DNA of 64,000 bases from Wyeomyia smithii (taxonomy: Eukaryota; Arthropoda; Insecta; Diptera; Culicidae). Made by a program: the position numbers and the translations under genes. Shown here in pieces: positions 23,974 through 34,690 of the stretch; within the stretch, counting starts at the first letter, position 1, and each line of letters starts with the position of its first letter. A model generated the notes under the pieces. The model worked only from the letters and a program-made list of their open reading frames with translations, ran no database searches and was not told the origin of the DNA. The stretch is taken from NCBI RefSeq assembly GCF_029784165.1, contig NC_073695.1:247627589-247691588 (forward strand), in the 5' to 3' direction.

Positions 23974-24270
23974 TTGATTGACCTGGAATTGCTGTCAACA
24001 AGACGAATAAAACTTCAACGATTGTTTGTTTTCGACGTCCTAACGAACAATATTACAATTCAAATTAATGTTCCTCAGCGCCAGTTGCGATACTGGACAA
24101 TGATCTCCATACCCGGGCACAGGACAAGCTATGGTTATAACAATCCGCTAAGTACCTGCCTAAGAGGATTCAATGACGTCAGTGATTTATTTGACTTTAA
24201 CTTGACCAAAAATAGTTTTAAAAATAGAATTAAAAATATATCATATAACAAACCAGTCTGTACGATATGA
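23974..24270 (+). pseudogene. Jockey-like reverse transcriptase C-terminal region
   Basis: The 98-residue frame reads MIDLELLSTRRIKLQRLFVF, then SIPGHRTSYGYNNPLSTCLR and NDVSDLFDFNLTKNSFKN, the usual last part of Jockey-type ORF2 proteins. It is out of frame with the upstream palm fragment, and 23730-23970 contains shifted remains of the thumb. It belongs to the same LINE insertion. Confidence 0.7.
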
Positions 24271-24754
24271 TCGAAGACGATGAACAAATAAACAAAAATA
24301 AATGATGAAAAATGCACACAAAAGTGCAAAAAATCAATCGATATTTCAAAAAGCCATGTAACGGTTGGTCAAAGATGACTTGAAATGTTCGTCCAGAGCA
24401 AGAGTAAAGTGCCACCTTGTAAAGGACCGAATTAAACAACTATGACTGGAGCGCCCGAAACGTTTGGAGTCAGCATCAAAAATAGAAGCATACCATTATC
24501 GTATTCTCTGATGAAAAAATGAAAGGCTTCATAAACGATTCCTAAATAAAATTATGATTTTTTTTATTATTTTCTATGAAAAAAACTTTTTTGAAACTGA
24601 TGTATAGATTTCCGCATTTTTTGTGGGACATACTGTATTTCTTGAAATTCTTTGTGGAACTACTCAAACCCACATATTATCCAAGTTGGAAGTCACCTTA
24701 TTTAATCAAGCCGCTGATACAAATCTACAACGATAAATTGAATTTCTTGGCTTG

Positions 24755-27700
24755 GTTTTTGCCTTTCTCCTAGAAAGGTATAGCAATCACTTGCAAAACC
24801 GAAAGTATAAAAGTGCTCCAAAGGGCCGAATGGCATATATCACTCGACTCAGCTCGACGAGCTGAGCATTTTCTGTATGTGTGTGTATGTGTGTGTGTGT
24901 GTATGTGCAGATTTTTATTCTCACTCACTTTTCTCAGAGATGGCTGGACCGATTTTCATGAAGTTAATTGCAAATGAAAGGTCTTGTTGCCCCATAAGAC
25001 CCTATTGAATTTTATTGTAATCGGATTTTTAGTTTAGAGGTTATGTTTAAAAATGTGGAAATCATGAAACATCAATATCTCAGAAACTACACAACCGATT
25101 TGAACAAAATTGTTCTCAAAAGAACGGGCTACCTAGAAAACTCTTAACTTTTGAATTTAATAAAGATTGAACTTGTGGTTCAAAAGTTATGAGAAGAAAC
25201 GTGCTCTGAAGTCTGTTTAATCTCACTCATGTTTCTCAGGGATGGCTGTACCGATTTTCATAAAATCAGTGTCAAATGGAAGGTGTTGTTGCCCCAGGAG
25301 ACCCTATTGATTTGTTTTGCAATCGGACTATTACTTTGCCTGTTATGTTTAAAAATGTGAAATCCAGCTATGCAAAGGAACATATTCCGAAGACTACTTG
25401 GACTCACTCACTTTTCTCAGAGATGGCTGACCCGATTTACACAAAATTAGTGTCAAATGAATGGTCTAGCTGCCTCAGAAGACCCTATTGAATTTTACTG
25501 TAATCGAACTGTAACTTCATTTGTAATGTGCCGACTTGTGAAAATCAAGAAACTTCATTATCTCAGAAACTACACAACCGATTTGATTATTATTATCAGA
25601 TGAGCGGGCTAGTTAAGGGTTAACTGATGAATTATGATTGAACACGTGGTTTCAAAGTTTGGCTGCCCTTCACGTTCCCATTTCATTTGATTATAATCGA
25701 ACTTAAGCAACCGTTATGTATTAAATTGTTAATAAAACAACTAAAGTCAATTATCTCAAAGATTACATGACTTATTTGAACATAACTAGTGTCATACGAA
25801 CGAGTCATCTCTCAAACTTTCAAATAACAATCTTCATAACAATTTGATATGTGGCTCAAAAGTTATGGAAAGAGAGAAATTCAAAGGCTATTTAAAACTA
25901 TACCTGCTTTGATTGATATATGTGGCCTCAACATAATTTAAATGTGGTGTCGTACTCTTTGAACGTTCCAAGTTCATTGATTCCTTGCGGTTTGTTTGAA
26001 GTCTGCAAATGCACGACGAATCGGCCATAGGATATGATCAAAGTCAAACAACAAATCGTTTGAAATGATTGGTTTTATCGAAATGACAACATCCTCGTCT
26101 TTTGGCTTCTGTACATCGCCTTATTCTGAATATATTCATATTGGGTGGTATTCTGTCATTATCAGCAGACTTTCTGGCATCAATCTGACACCGGAAATAC
26201 CCATATTGGTAGGTATTTTTGGTTGTTTTCCAGAAACTAAAAGTGATCGTCTTTAAATTCAAAATGGTGTCCAGGGTCAATGTTTGGTTTCTATGCATCA
26301 TCACGTTTACGGAAATATCCATATTGAGTACTATTCGGTCATTTCCGACTGTTGCCTATAAGTTGCCATTTATCAATTCAAAATGGTGCCTGAGGTCAAT
26401 TGTTAGCTCCTTGCATCATTCTGGTTCCAGAGATACTCATATTGGATAGTATTTGTTTATTTTAGGCTGTTTTTCACAAACCGGTAGTCGCCATCTTGGA
26501 TTTCAAAATTGTATTTAGGATACTGGTGAAAGAAAAACTCATATTGGGTGATATTTTGTCACTTTGGACTCTTTTTCAGAAGCCGAAAGTCGTCATTTTG
26601 GACTTTAAAATTGCCTGTGAAATCAATTTCTGTCATCTGGGCGTAATTCTGGTTCCGAAAACATTCATATTGAATAGTATTTGGTCATTTCCGGCTGTTT
26701 GACAGACACCGGAAGTCACCATCTTAAAATTCAAGATTGTGTTTGTGATCAATTTTTAGCTTCTGTGCATCTTTCTGGTTCCAGAAATACAAATATTTGT
26801 CTGAAGTCGATTTGTGGCTCCAGTGCATCATTAAGGTTCCGGAAATACTCATATTGGGTGGTATTTGGTCATTTGCCGCTGTTTTTCCGACTCCGAAAGT
26901 CGCCATTTTGGATTTCATAATGGCATTTGGAGACAATTTCTGCATTTTGAACGGCATACTGGTTAAAGAAAAACTCATATTGGGTGGTATTTGGTCATTT
27001 TCTGCTGTTTTCAGAAACCGGAAGTCGCCATCTTAGAATTTAAAATGCTATCTGTGGTCGATTTTAGCTCCTGTGTATTATTTTAGATCAGGATATTATT
27101 ATATTGGGTGGAAATCGGCCATTTTCGACTGTTTTCCAGAAACCGGAAGTTGCCATCTTACAATCCAAAATGTTGTCTGAGGTCGATTATGGAACATATT
27201 TGTTACCACTAAAAACATTCACCTGCCAATATGGTTCCATTTAGTTGATTAGTTCGCGAGATGTGCAGAAATTTGTGAAGAAACATGTACTTCCAGAAGA
27301 GGGAGGGGCGTAGAACCATTATGGACATACTTGTTACCTCTAAAAACATTCACTTGCCAAATTTGGTTGTATTTTCTTGATTGGTTCTTGAGCTGTGCGA
27401 AATTTGTGTTTCATTTTTATGGCACCTATCCCTTATAGAAGAGGGAGTCGGGGGTCAAACCATTATGTACATATTTGTTACCACTAAAAACATTTACCTG
27501 CCAAATTTTGTTCCATTTGGTTGATTAGTTCTCGAGATGTGCACAAATTTGTGTTTCATCCAACTATTATGGACATATTAGTTACCCCTTAAAACATCCA
27601 CATGCCAAATTCGGTTTCATTTGCTTGGTTTGTTCTTGAGTTGTGCAGAAATCTATGTTTCATTTGTATGGGACCCCTCCCTTCCAGAAGAGGGAGGGGT

Positions 27701-27965
27701 CTCAAACTATCATAAGAACCTTTATCGGCACCAAAAACCTCTACATACAAATTTTCACGTCGATCGGTTCGGTAGTTTTCGGGCCTATATTGATCAGACA
27801 GACAGACAGACTTGACTGCATTTTTATATGTAAAGATTACAACATCAATATTTCAGAACCAAAGAGTAGATATACATTTATTGGATTGGAGCGTTCATGT
27901 AATTCTATTTTTACAAATAAAAAATTGAATGAGAAAGGCTGGGTCTGACCGCTAGGTGGATTAAT
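24755..27965. mobile_element. 3.2 kb composite repeat (GCCTTTCTC..GAGAAAGGC) with internal arrays
   Basis: It starts TTTTTGCCTTTCTCC and ends TGAGAAAGGCTGGG, giving short inverted ends. In order it holds AGAAAGGTATAGCAATCACT, a CTCGACTCAGCTCGACGAG block, a TG microsatellite (24868-24907), three diverged units containing TTTCTCAGRGATGGCT (near 24927, 25228, 25401), the CATATTGGGTGGTATT array, several units with CATTATGGACATA and ACCACTAAAAACATT, and a GATCAGACAGACAGACAGA tail. No transposase or reverse transcriptase was seen. I recognise the opening blocks as common mosquito repeat sequence, from memory. Confidence 0.6.
26137..27180 (+). repeat. Diverged tandem array, unit about 115-130 bp
   Basis: About eight to nine units beginning near 26137, 26205, 26320, 26435, 26540, 26660, 26850, 26975 and 27092. 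Each carries CATATTGGGTGGTATTTGGTC or a variant, then GGCTGTTTT..AAACCGGAAGTCGCCATC and TTCAAAATGGTGTCTGAGGTC. Units differ by many substitutions and small indels. Open frames crossing it are chance. Confidence 0.8.
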
Positions 27966-28029
27966 TTAGGTTTTTTTAATGAAAAATAATAATTTTGACT
28001 CCGTAGTCTTTCTTGGTCTTTTGTTTTAG

Positions 28030-28215
28030 GAACAATCTCCCACGAAGTATCGTCCCTGTTTGGGCATCACATCCAGAATCATCCGTCAACTGTCAACACT
28101 GAGTTCTGATACCATAAACATCACCGAACATCGTCATAAACCAGCCGGGATATGCTCTTGCTTCGGTTGCGAAAATTCGTACACTTCTGATGTCATGTGT
28201 TCAATGGCCGGCTGA
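28030..28215 (+). CDS. Candidate terminal coding exon (host gene, unknown)
   Basis: The acceptor TCTTGGTCTTTTGTTTTAG ends at 28029. From its first base the sequence is open for 61 codons (starting EQSPTKYRPCLGITS, with a Cys-rich GICSCFGCENS near the end) to TGA at 28213-28215. Chance openness over 61 codons is roughly 5 percent, so this is suggestive rather than proven. Its start phase matches the phase 0 end of the candidate exon at 4868-4892, 23 kb upstream. AATAAA at 28922-28927 could be the polyadenylation signal. The peptide is not recognised. Confidence 0.28.
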   Translation, partial: EQSPTKYRPCLGITSRIIRQLSTLSSDTINITEHRHKPAGICSCFGCENSYTSDVMCSMAG

Positions 28216-31200
28216 GGTTGAGTGATGGTGCACGTAATTGTTTCACAATTTCCCTCCATCCATATACCGCGCCAAAGTCGTCTGGTCTGCGTAGCAGTAG
28301 CATCTGCAGAGTGCAGATCCACGCCGCCACTGGTCGCGTTAGCCAATGGCGACAAGATAATCTGAGCGCAGTTTCTATACTAAAATGGCTTATCACTCCG
28401 GTCTGTTGTTGGCTGCTTCTGGACTGCGGACATATTCTTTTTGCTGTTTTTTTTTTCATGTGTCTCAAGAGAATTTCACTGCGACGACGTGTAATTTGTT
28501 GTTGTGATGGGAAAAAACCCTATGCTGGGCATATTTCTTTAAAGCCGTCGTCGTTGTCATCGTCGTTACCGTCGTCGAAAGCATTCGTCTTTTATTCTGC
28601 TAGTAAAGCGCAAGTAAACGGGTTGGAAAATTGTAGATTCAGCTGTCTAGTGGTCTGTCTGCCAGCTGCCCTGATGGCACGGGAGGCAGCCTGGTAGATG
28701 GTTCGCCTTTCTGCATGTCTCCAAGCCGCATGGAAGAGCTCTGGCACTGATATATGTCACAAACGACCTGTTATGAGATTTTGATGGGGACAAGTAATGT
28801 TTTAGAATTGCAGACGAATGCTGTTTTCTTTTATTAGTTGTCAGATGGATGATACCGTACAGAAATAGCACCTTTAGTTGCATTTACTAAACCGTTTGCT
28901 GTTTGAAAGTTGTACAAGAATAATAAACAAAAAATGATTTATGATTTTATATCTTACAAAATGGTAAAAATTCGAAAAGTAAAGCTCTTTAATTTTTCAC
29001 TGGACTTGATATTCTCGATTCTCATACTTTCCAGTTATAATCTACAGCACTCTTCGTGGGCAAACATCCTCCGCATTCAATCGCATCAAATTATATTTCG
29101 CCAAAACGCAAATTGTTTTCACCCGTCCAACAACCCCTAGCGTCCTCGCAACCGAAACTACTTGTGCTCCAATTTGCATTTTTTATTGGCGGAAAAAATA
29201 CACCTAAAAAAGGTAAATCCATTATCTCTATTTGGAGCACACACCCGCAGTGTACCGGCACCGAGTAAATACATGTACCTCCGTTTTATTTAATTTTCGA
29301 AATGCAAACGCACTTTTATTCGCTGCACCAGCCCTCGGCAAGCTTTCGTGTGTTGGTTCCTCCATCGAGTCTGGGTCGGCTGGGTTCTGGGTACTACTAC
29401 TACTACCACTAGACATCGCAATTCGCAGCCAAATGACCGCAAGCGGAAAACTCCCATTATCCCTTCACGGCGCAGTGGTGGGTAGGCTGCGGAAAAACAG
29501 CGGCCGCGTTGTGCAAATGGTTAGCTACACTTTCCGAAGCGTGAAATTTGATTTGCCAACTTTTCGCAAATGCACTTAGCGAACCCCCTACCTACAAGTA
29601 ATCCATCACCGGTCTGGAAGACAAACTTCTATCTGTGCGGCGTCGTGCATGTAATGTGAGACTCGTGCAGGATTCCACCATTTACCGGGACGCTTTTCAT
29701 TTGACCACCGTTCCTGGCCGCATAATGCGTTCCGTTTTCTGTTTTTTTATTCATATTCTAGAAAATTGTTTGGTTCTCGCAAATGGTCGGAAGGGAGAGC
29801 ATTGAAAGATAGTTGGAACGGTTTCACATTATTAAATGGATGTTTTAATTTGATTAAAAGCATTTCCTGCTTGGCAGAGTTTTTTTTTCGATCATCCAAC
29901 ATGGCTTCGGTGATGGGTGACAACATCCACATTCACAAACCGGACAGCGATAAATCACTCGCAAAACTCTGTAATATGCTTTCGTGTTGCACGTTATTCT
30001 GTGCGTTCTATCATTCAACTGATAACAGTTTTATTTCAACTGTTACGATCTACCGTTAGTGATTCAGTTTTCTTTCGTTTCGCCGAGCATAAAAAGTGAT
30101 AATTTCTTTTTCATTACGAGTTCCATTTTAGTTTTCACTGTCCGGATTCTTTTTTTTTGCACCTCTGTTCAATTAGATACACCGGACAAAGTAACTAGCC
30201 ATCGTCTGTAACCAAAACCGTGATAACGGAAGCACGGAAATTACAGGCAACCTGTCATGGACGCATCGCACAGAGCAGCGCAAGAGTTTGGTGTTTCGTT
30301 TGAACCTGGCCGCGCGTTGGTGTCCTAACCGCTGACCAGAACCGCACCTGCTAGGCTGACTTTTGTTCGTGTATCCGGACGAAATGCACCTCAGCTGTAG
30401 TGCAGTTGCGGGAAAATCTATTAGACCATGTTTTTGCCAGTTTTCATAGAAGCCAATCGGGTTCCGTGGAAGAATACGCGAAAATTTTGGCCTCCGTTGC
30501 CGATAATCTTAATTGGATAATGAAAGGATTGTCTGCGCTGCTCGGGGCTAATTGAATTATGCGCCCCGGGGGGGATACATTCTAGCGGTCGTTCGATTTC
30601 TTCTTGGGTGTTGATTACAGATAATGGAACTGTTTGAAAAGGCAATTAATATCGTTAGAAAAGTTTATGGGTTGTTTGGCTATAATTAGCGGGAAAGGTC
30701 GAATGAGTTGGATGAGAGAAAAAGTGCAGGCCGAAACGCAGCTGAAATAAAATAGATAAAAAAATAAATAAGAAGGAATGCTCTTTCTTCTTACTGATGT
30801 CATTAGGTAATGACCATGTCACGTACCTACCATTGGCAAGTGTTGTTAGTAAGTAAATTGTAACGTTTACATGAAGTTAATACTAAATAAAAAAATAAAC
30901 AATTAACATGTTACAATGATTTTTATTGAGACGCTAGTAACAATTTAAGGCGAATGTGTAAAGTCATATCAAAATGTTGAGTAGAACAAGATGTCTTAGC
31001 ACTGTGAAAAGCTTTATAACTGGCAGTGCCCCTGTATTCCCAACCAAATTCATCAGTATTCGAAAATGTCTCTTGTCTAAAGGGTACAAAATGCTATCAG
31101 TTAGAAAATTTCTTAGTTTGGTTGTGTGGAATTCGTTTCATTTTTGTTCTAAATGTTCTTTTTCTCTGTTCTGGATGGGTAGAAGCAGCTTTGAATTGCA

Positions 31201-31474
31201 ATGACTACACTTTTCGGTAACTTTCAATCTATCTTTATTGGAACAAACAACACGAGCCCTAGACAACTAACAAAATGTCGATGAAATTTTGAGAGATTGA
31301 TGAAATATATCTAACAGAACGTTTTTATATTCATATTCGACTTTTTCACTTCGATTATACTTAAAAGTATTTTTTTCTTTGGCTCTCAGGCTGTCGCTTC
31401 CATAAATGAGGTAGCATTGATAGTAGCCTTTACTCATTTATTTTTCATTTTCAATAAATGGTGATTTTGAGACT
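28216..31474. other. Unique-looking, relatively GC-rich non-coding stretch
   Basis: No clear transposable element. 28200-28700 and 29200-29600 have higher GC and open frames in several phases (28197-28697 plus, 29232-29579 plus), but no domain or consistent codon pattern is recognised. It may be untranslated exon, intron or regulatory DNA. From about 30700 it becomes AT-rich. Confidence 0.4.
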
Positions 31475-31690
31475 GCGTAGCTGATTTCAAATCTCGAGGT
31501 AAGACGCTGGCCTAACAAGCTAGTCGTCGTAAGTTCAGGTCTCGGCTCCGGAAAGATAGTTTACTGTTAGTAAGATCGTAGCGCTAGCCCCGCAATTGTC
31601 CTGTACACTTAACGGTTGGCTGAGAGAAGTCTGTGTATAAATAAAAACAGAAGGTCGAGTTCCGAATCGGAATGTAGCACCAAGGCTTTG
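31475..31690 (+). mobile_element. tRNA-derived SINE (GGTCGAGTTCCGAATCGGAA family)
   Basis: The head has a degenerate B box GTTCAGGTCTC; the body runs GTAGCGCTAGCCCCGCAATT..CAGAAGGTCGAGTTCCGAAT and ends GCACCAAGGCTTTGC. A reverse-orientation copy lies at 53786-53965. I associate the 3' block with Aedes genomes, from memory. Confidence 0.75.
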
Positions 31691-33260
31691 CTGTTTTTGG
31701 CCGATTTTAAATATTTTGCAAATGCTTTTTGAAAATTCAAAAATGCTTTTTGAATTTTCAAAAAGGGAAGATTTGAGACCCAGTAGATTTTTTTATTTCG
31801 AAGACAGAACTTATTTTCAAGTCTCAATATCCACCATGATCGCCATACGTCTCTACTGAAAAGAGCGACAGCCATACAGTATCATGATACAATCCGTATT
31901 TGCCTTTCTGGAGGGTTCAAGACCCAGGAGGCCCTGTTGTTTGATATTTTCGCATTTAGGAAGCTACGCATGGTGAACATGGTGAATATTGAAGATTAAA
32001 AAATTCTTTCTCTCGAAGAAGAAAATATACCTTCGTGAATATTTAATATTTCATGTAAAACTATCTGAGGAATCCAAAAAGCATATTATAATACGATAGG
32101 AGCTTTTAGGTATCGAACCCTCCAAAACGGCAAAATATGATTTGCATTTCAATGTTTGCATAATTATTGTTAATTCGGGTAAGGTTTGAAACTGTTGTGG
32201 ATCTTATGCTATGGTTAGAGCATGATCAAAATTCTACTCATCTTGCCGAAAGTTACATAATATTCACTCACCAAACACTACATGAGGAGAAACAAACATA
32301 CCTGAAATTCAATACACAAAATACTACATTCCAGGTTGCCAATCCAGTGGTGATCAATTAATGAGAATTCGGGTTCTGTTTTTTCTAGTTATATTTATTA
32401 TGTTATTATGTTATTAGTATACTTATAAAAATAGGTTTTTGACACGAAAAAGTTCATTGAGATACATTGCTTGTAAGTTGTTCCACCAGCGCTGTTGAAT
32501 AAATACAATACATATCTTAATCCAAAACGCATCCTAGCGATATTATTGCGGTAACCTCAGACGTTCTGATAATACACAAAAAATTTCGCATAAATGGTTT
32601 CCCTGGTTTTTAGTTTTGAAGTTTTATATAATTAAGTAAGCTTTTATTTCCTGAGTAGAATACGATTTCTTTCCTTATTCTATTAGCTACGATGTAATCA
32701 TTCAGGATGAAATATTTGTCATTTTTTGCACAGCTTCTATATGCATTCTATTGACAGTCTAGCTGCCGTAAATCCTGTTCAACGATTGAAAATTGTTGGC
32801 AACGTGACTGAAACTGACCCGTAAACAAAATGGTCGTTCTCAGCAGACATAATTGTACTGAAATAAACTAGGAAACTTCTAAATTCATTCTTGATTGATG
32901 CTCAATTGATACGTTTCTTTTATTCAATTTGTTTGCGAAAAAACACTTGCATATTTTCATCTCACGAAACGGGTCCACTCAGGTGGTACCTTCACGGAAA
33001 TTTAAAGCAACTATTTTCCTCAAATAATACTCCTAGTTTTTCCAATTTAAAAAAAGGGTTCTATCTGGGGCCTTTGCGCGATAAAAGAAACAATTTTCTC
33101 ATAAAACATAACATAAGGTACTAAAATCGCATCATCTTATCATAAATTTGTCAGGTAACATTCGAAATTTAATTTGTCAAAACTCGAAGCTTGTTGTTTG
33201 CTCGATAACTTGAACCCTCCGCTGTATCTGATCTAGTTTCAAAATTCGAGTAAGTTTTGC
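31691..33260. other. AT-rich non-coding stretch
   Basis: Contains a short direct duplication of AATGCTTTTTGAA at 31719-31756. No gene or element otherwise recognised. Confidence 0.4.
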
Positions 33261-33707
33261 ATTACTTCACTTATTTCATTTCTTGTTATATGACTAAATT
33301 TTAAGTTTAGTAAAGTGGGTGATTTATGTAATTTTTCAAGGATGCGAAACAAGAATAAGGACAGAAGGTGTGACTTAAACTTAGAAAAAACTCACAATCT
33401 TCGATATCTCCGGCATGGTGTTTCGGCCAGTCGAACTACTGGGAAGGTAAGTTCTCCTGAGAATAATATCGATTAGAATAACATCGATAACCCTTTACTA
33501 TTGTGTCCCGTTCCAAGCACTCCTCGATCAATCACACACAGACTGCCTTGTGGAAGTTAATTTTGTAACTGAGAGATTAACTCTTTAACACGTTTCGAAT
33601 ATGAACTTACTATATTTACGGGTGAGTCATCGAGACGCTCAGTTATTGGCGTAACTTTCACCGAAATGCGTCTAACGGAAGCGCTTCGTTATGCTGAGAA
33701 TACATTA

Positions 33708-33870
33708 GGGGACATCCACATACCACGTGGACAGATTTTTAACGATTTTGAACCCTCCCTCCTCCGTGGACAACTGTCCATATAAATTCTAAAAAAAATG
33801 TATGAACCGTGGACATTAGCCAGCCGCCTCCCCCCCCCCAAAGCTGTCCACGTGGTATGTGGATGGCCCC
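33708..33870. mobile_element. MITE, GGGGMCATCCACATACCACG ends, TTA target duplication
   Basis: The left end GGGGACATCCACATACCACG is mirrored by CGTGGTATGTGGATGGCCCC, 26 of 27 positions matching. TTA lies on both sides (33705-33707 and 33871-33873), and the paralogous empty site at 39160-39175 lacks the element. Partial relatives occur at 47139-47170 and 52143-52246. Confidence 0.9.
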
Positions 33871-33897
33871 TTACGAACTAATTTCATTTTTCGTCTA

Positions 33898-34602
33898 CAC
33901 GCAAACGTTCAAGTATTGTACAATAAATGTGTCTTCCTGATTTGTACAAATTTTGCACTAAAATAGCACAATAAATATGTGAAATGCTTAACGCAACAGT
34001 TGTACTGCGAATACATTGACATAGATTGCAATCTGAATATATATCATATACACGAGAATCGTGATGTTCCGGTAAACTTCAGTTTCGGGCGAACGATCAT
34101 TTTGGGGCGTTCGAAAAGTCGTGCTTCATTTTCGTGCGCCGGTTCATTCGAACGACTTGCTCATCCCTAATGATACAGTGCAGCCAAAACAATCGACAGC
34201 AATCCATGTTCCTCCACTCAACTTAATGACGCTGGTGCCAGTAACGTGAAATCAAACGAACACGAATGAAACCAAAGTCATAGAAATGCAAAATGTTTTG
34301 CAAAACTTAATGTCTTTTCAATTGTTAATGGTGTTTGAAAATTACCGGATTCGTGAAATTGAACCAATCAGTTAATATTCACATTAATCCTACAGAGCAA
34401 CCTTCTGTAAAACCAATACAAATTCACATGACGATGCTAACACTAACAGTAGCTTGGAGCTGCCAAATAAATTGAAGAAACGCTAGAGCATGATTTGCGT
34501 TATGCCCAACACGCAATCATTGTACTGGTTCCAAACTACATAAACAAATGCACTAAAAACGCACATCTTTGTACTGGTTTCGTACCGTCCAACTTTTGCG
34601 TG
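33898..34602. mobile_element. TIR element, CACGCAAA ends, TA flanks
   Basis: The left end CACGCAAACGTT and right end AACTTTTGCGTG are inverted and flanked by TA on both sides. The sub-terminal regions match the element at 41649-42220 in inverted orientation (GCAACAGTTGTACTGCGAAT and CCAGTACAATGATTGCGTG). The interior is different, with a segment at about 34085-34185 that may be a further insertion. No transposase. Confidence 0.75.
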
Positions 34603-34690
34603 TACATTTTAAGTTTAGTAAAGTGGGCAGTGTATATAATGTAACGAAATTGAACAAGAACAGAAGATATTTTTTTGTAACATTTGGACC

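Larger units (their letters stand above)
23150..24300 (+). mobile_element. Jockey-like LINE, 5'-truncated, nested in the mariner-type element
   Basis: It contains reverse transcriptase from motif A to the C-terminus and ends near GAACAAATAAACAAAAATAA. Transposase-like sequence resumes by about 24490, so the LINE entered an existing transposon. The 5' half (endonuclease and ORF1) is absent, as expected for a truncated LINE insertion. Confidence 0.7.
22387..24635 (+). mobile_element. Tc1/mariner-type DNA transposon, disrupted by a LINE
   Basis: The left TIR CAGTATGTCCCATAAAAAAA (22387) is mirrored by TTTTTTGTGGGACATACTG ending at 24635, and both ends are flanked by TA (22385-22386 and 24636-24637), the standard duplication of this superfamily. 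Inside are the N-terminus of a transposase (22538-22750), a Jockey-like LINE (about 23150-24300), then a short stretch near 24493-24530 reading TIIVFSDEK, which fits the first catalytic Asp region. The rest of the catalytic domain is missing. Confidence 0.82.
33261..34690 (-). mobile_element. tRNA-like composite repeat, copy II (A / tRNA-like / A'), with two nested elements
   Basis: Block A (33261-33396, containing TTTTAAGTTTAGTAAAGTGG) precedes an antisense tRNA-like segment (33385-33455, CTCCGGCATGGTGTTTCGGC) and a body matching 38920-39164. Block A then begins again at 33871 (TTACGAACTAATTTCATTTT) and continues at 34603 (TACATTTTAAGTTTAGTAAA) after an inserted TIR element. A MITE (33708-33870) sits at the body/A' junction. 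The layout is the same as the uninterrupted copy at 38701-39290. Confidence 0.72.

Noticed and set aside
28197..28697. 166-residue open frame
   Set aside because: Composition unlike a folded protein and it overlaps a better supported but still uncertain frame ending at 28215.
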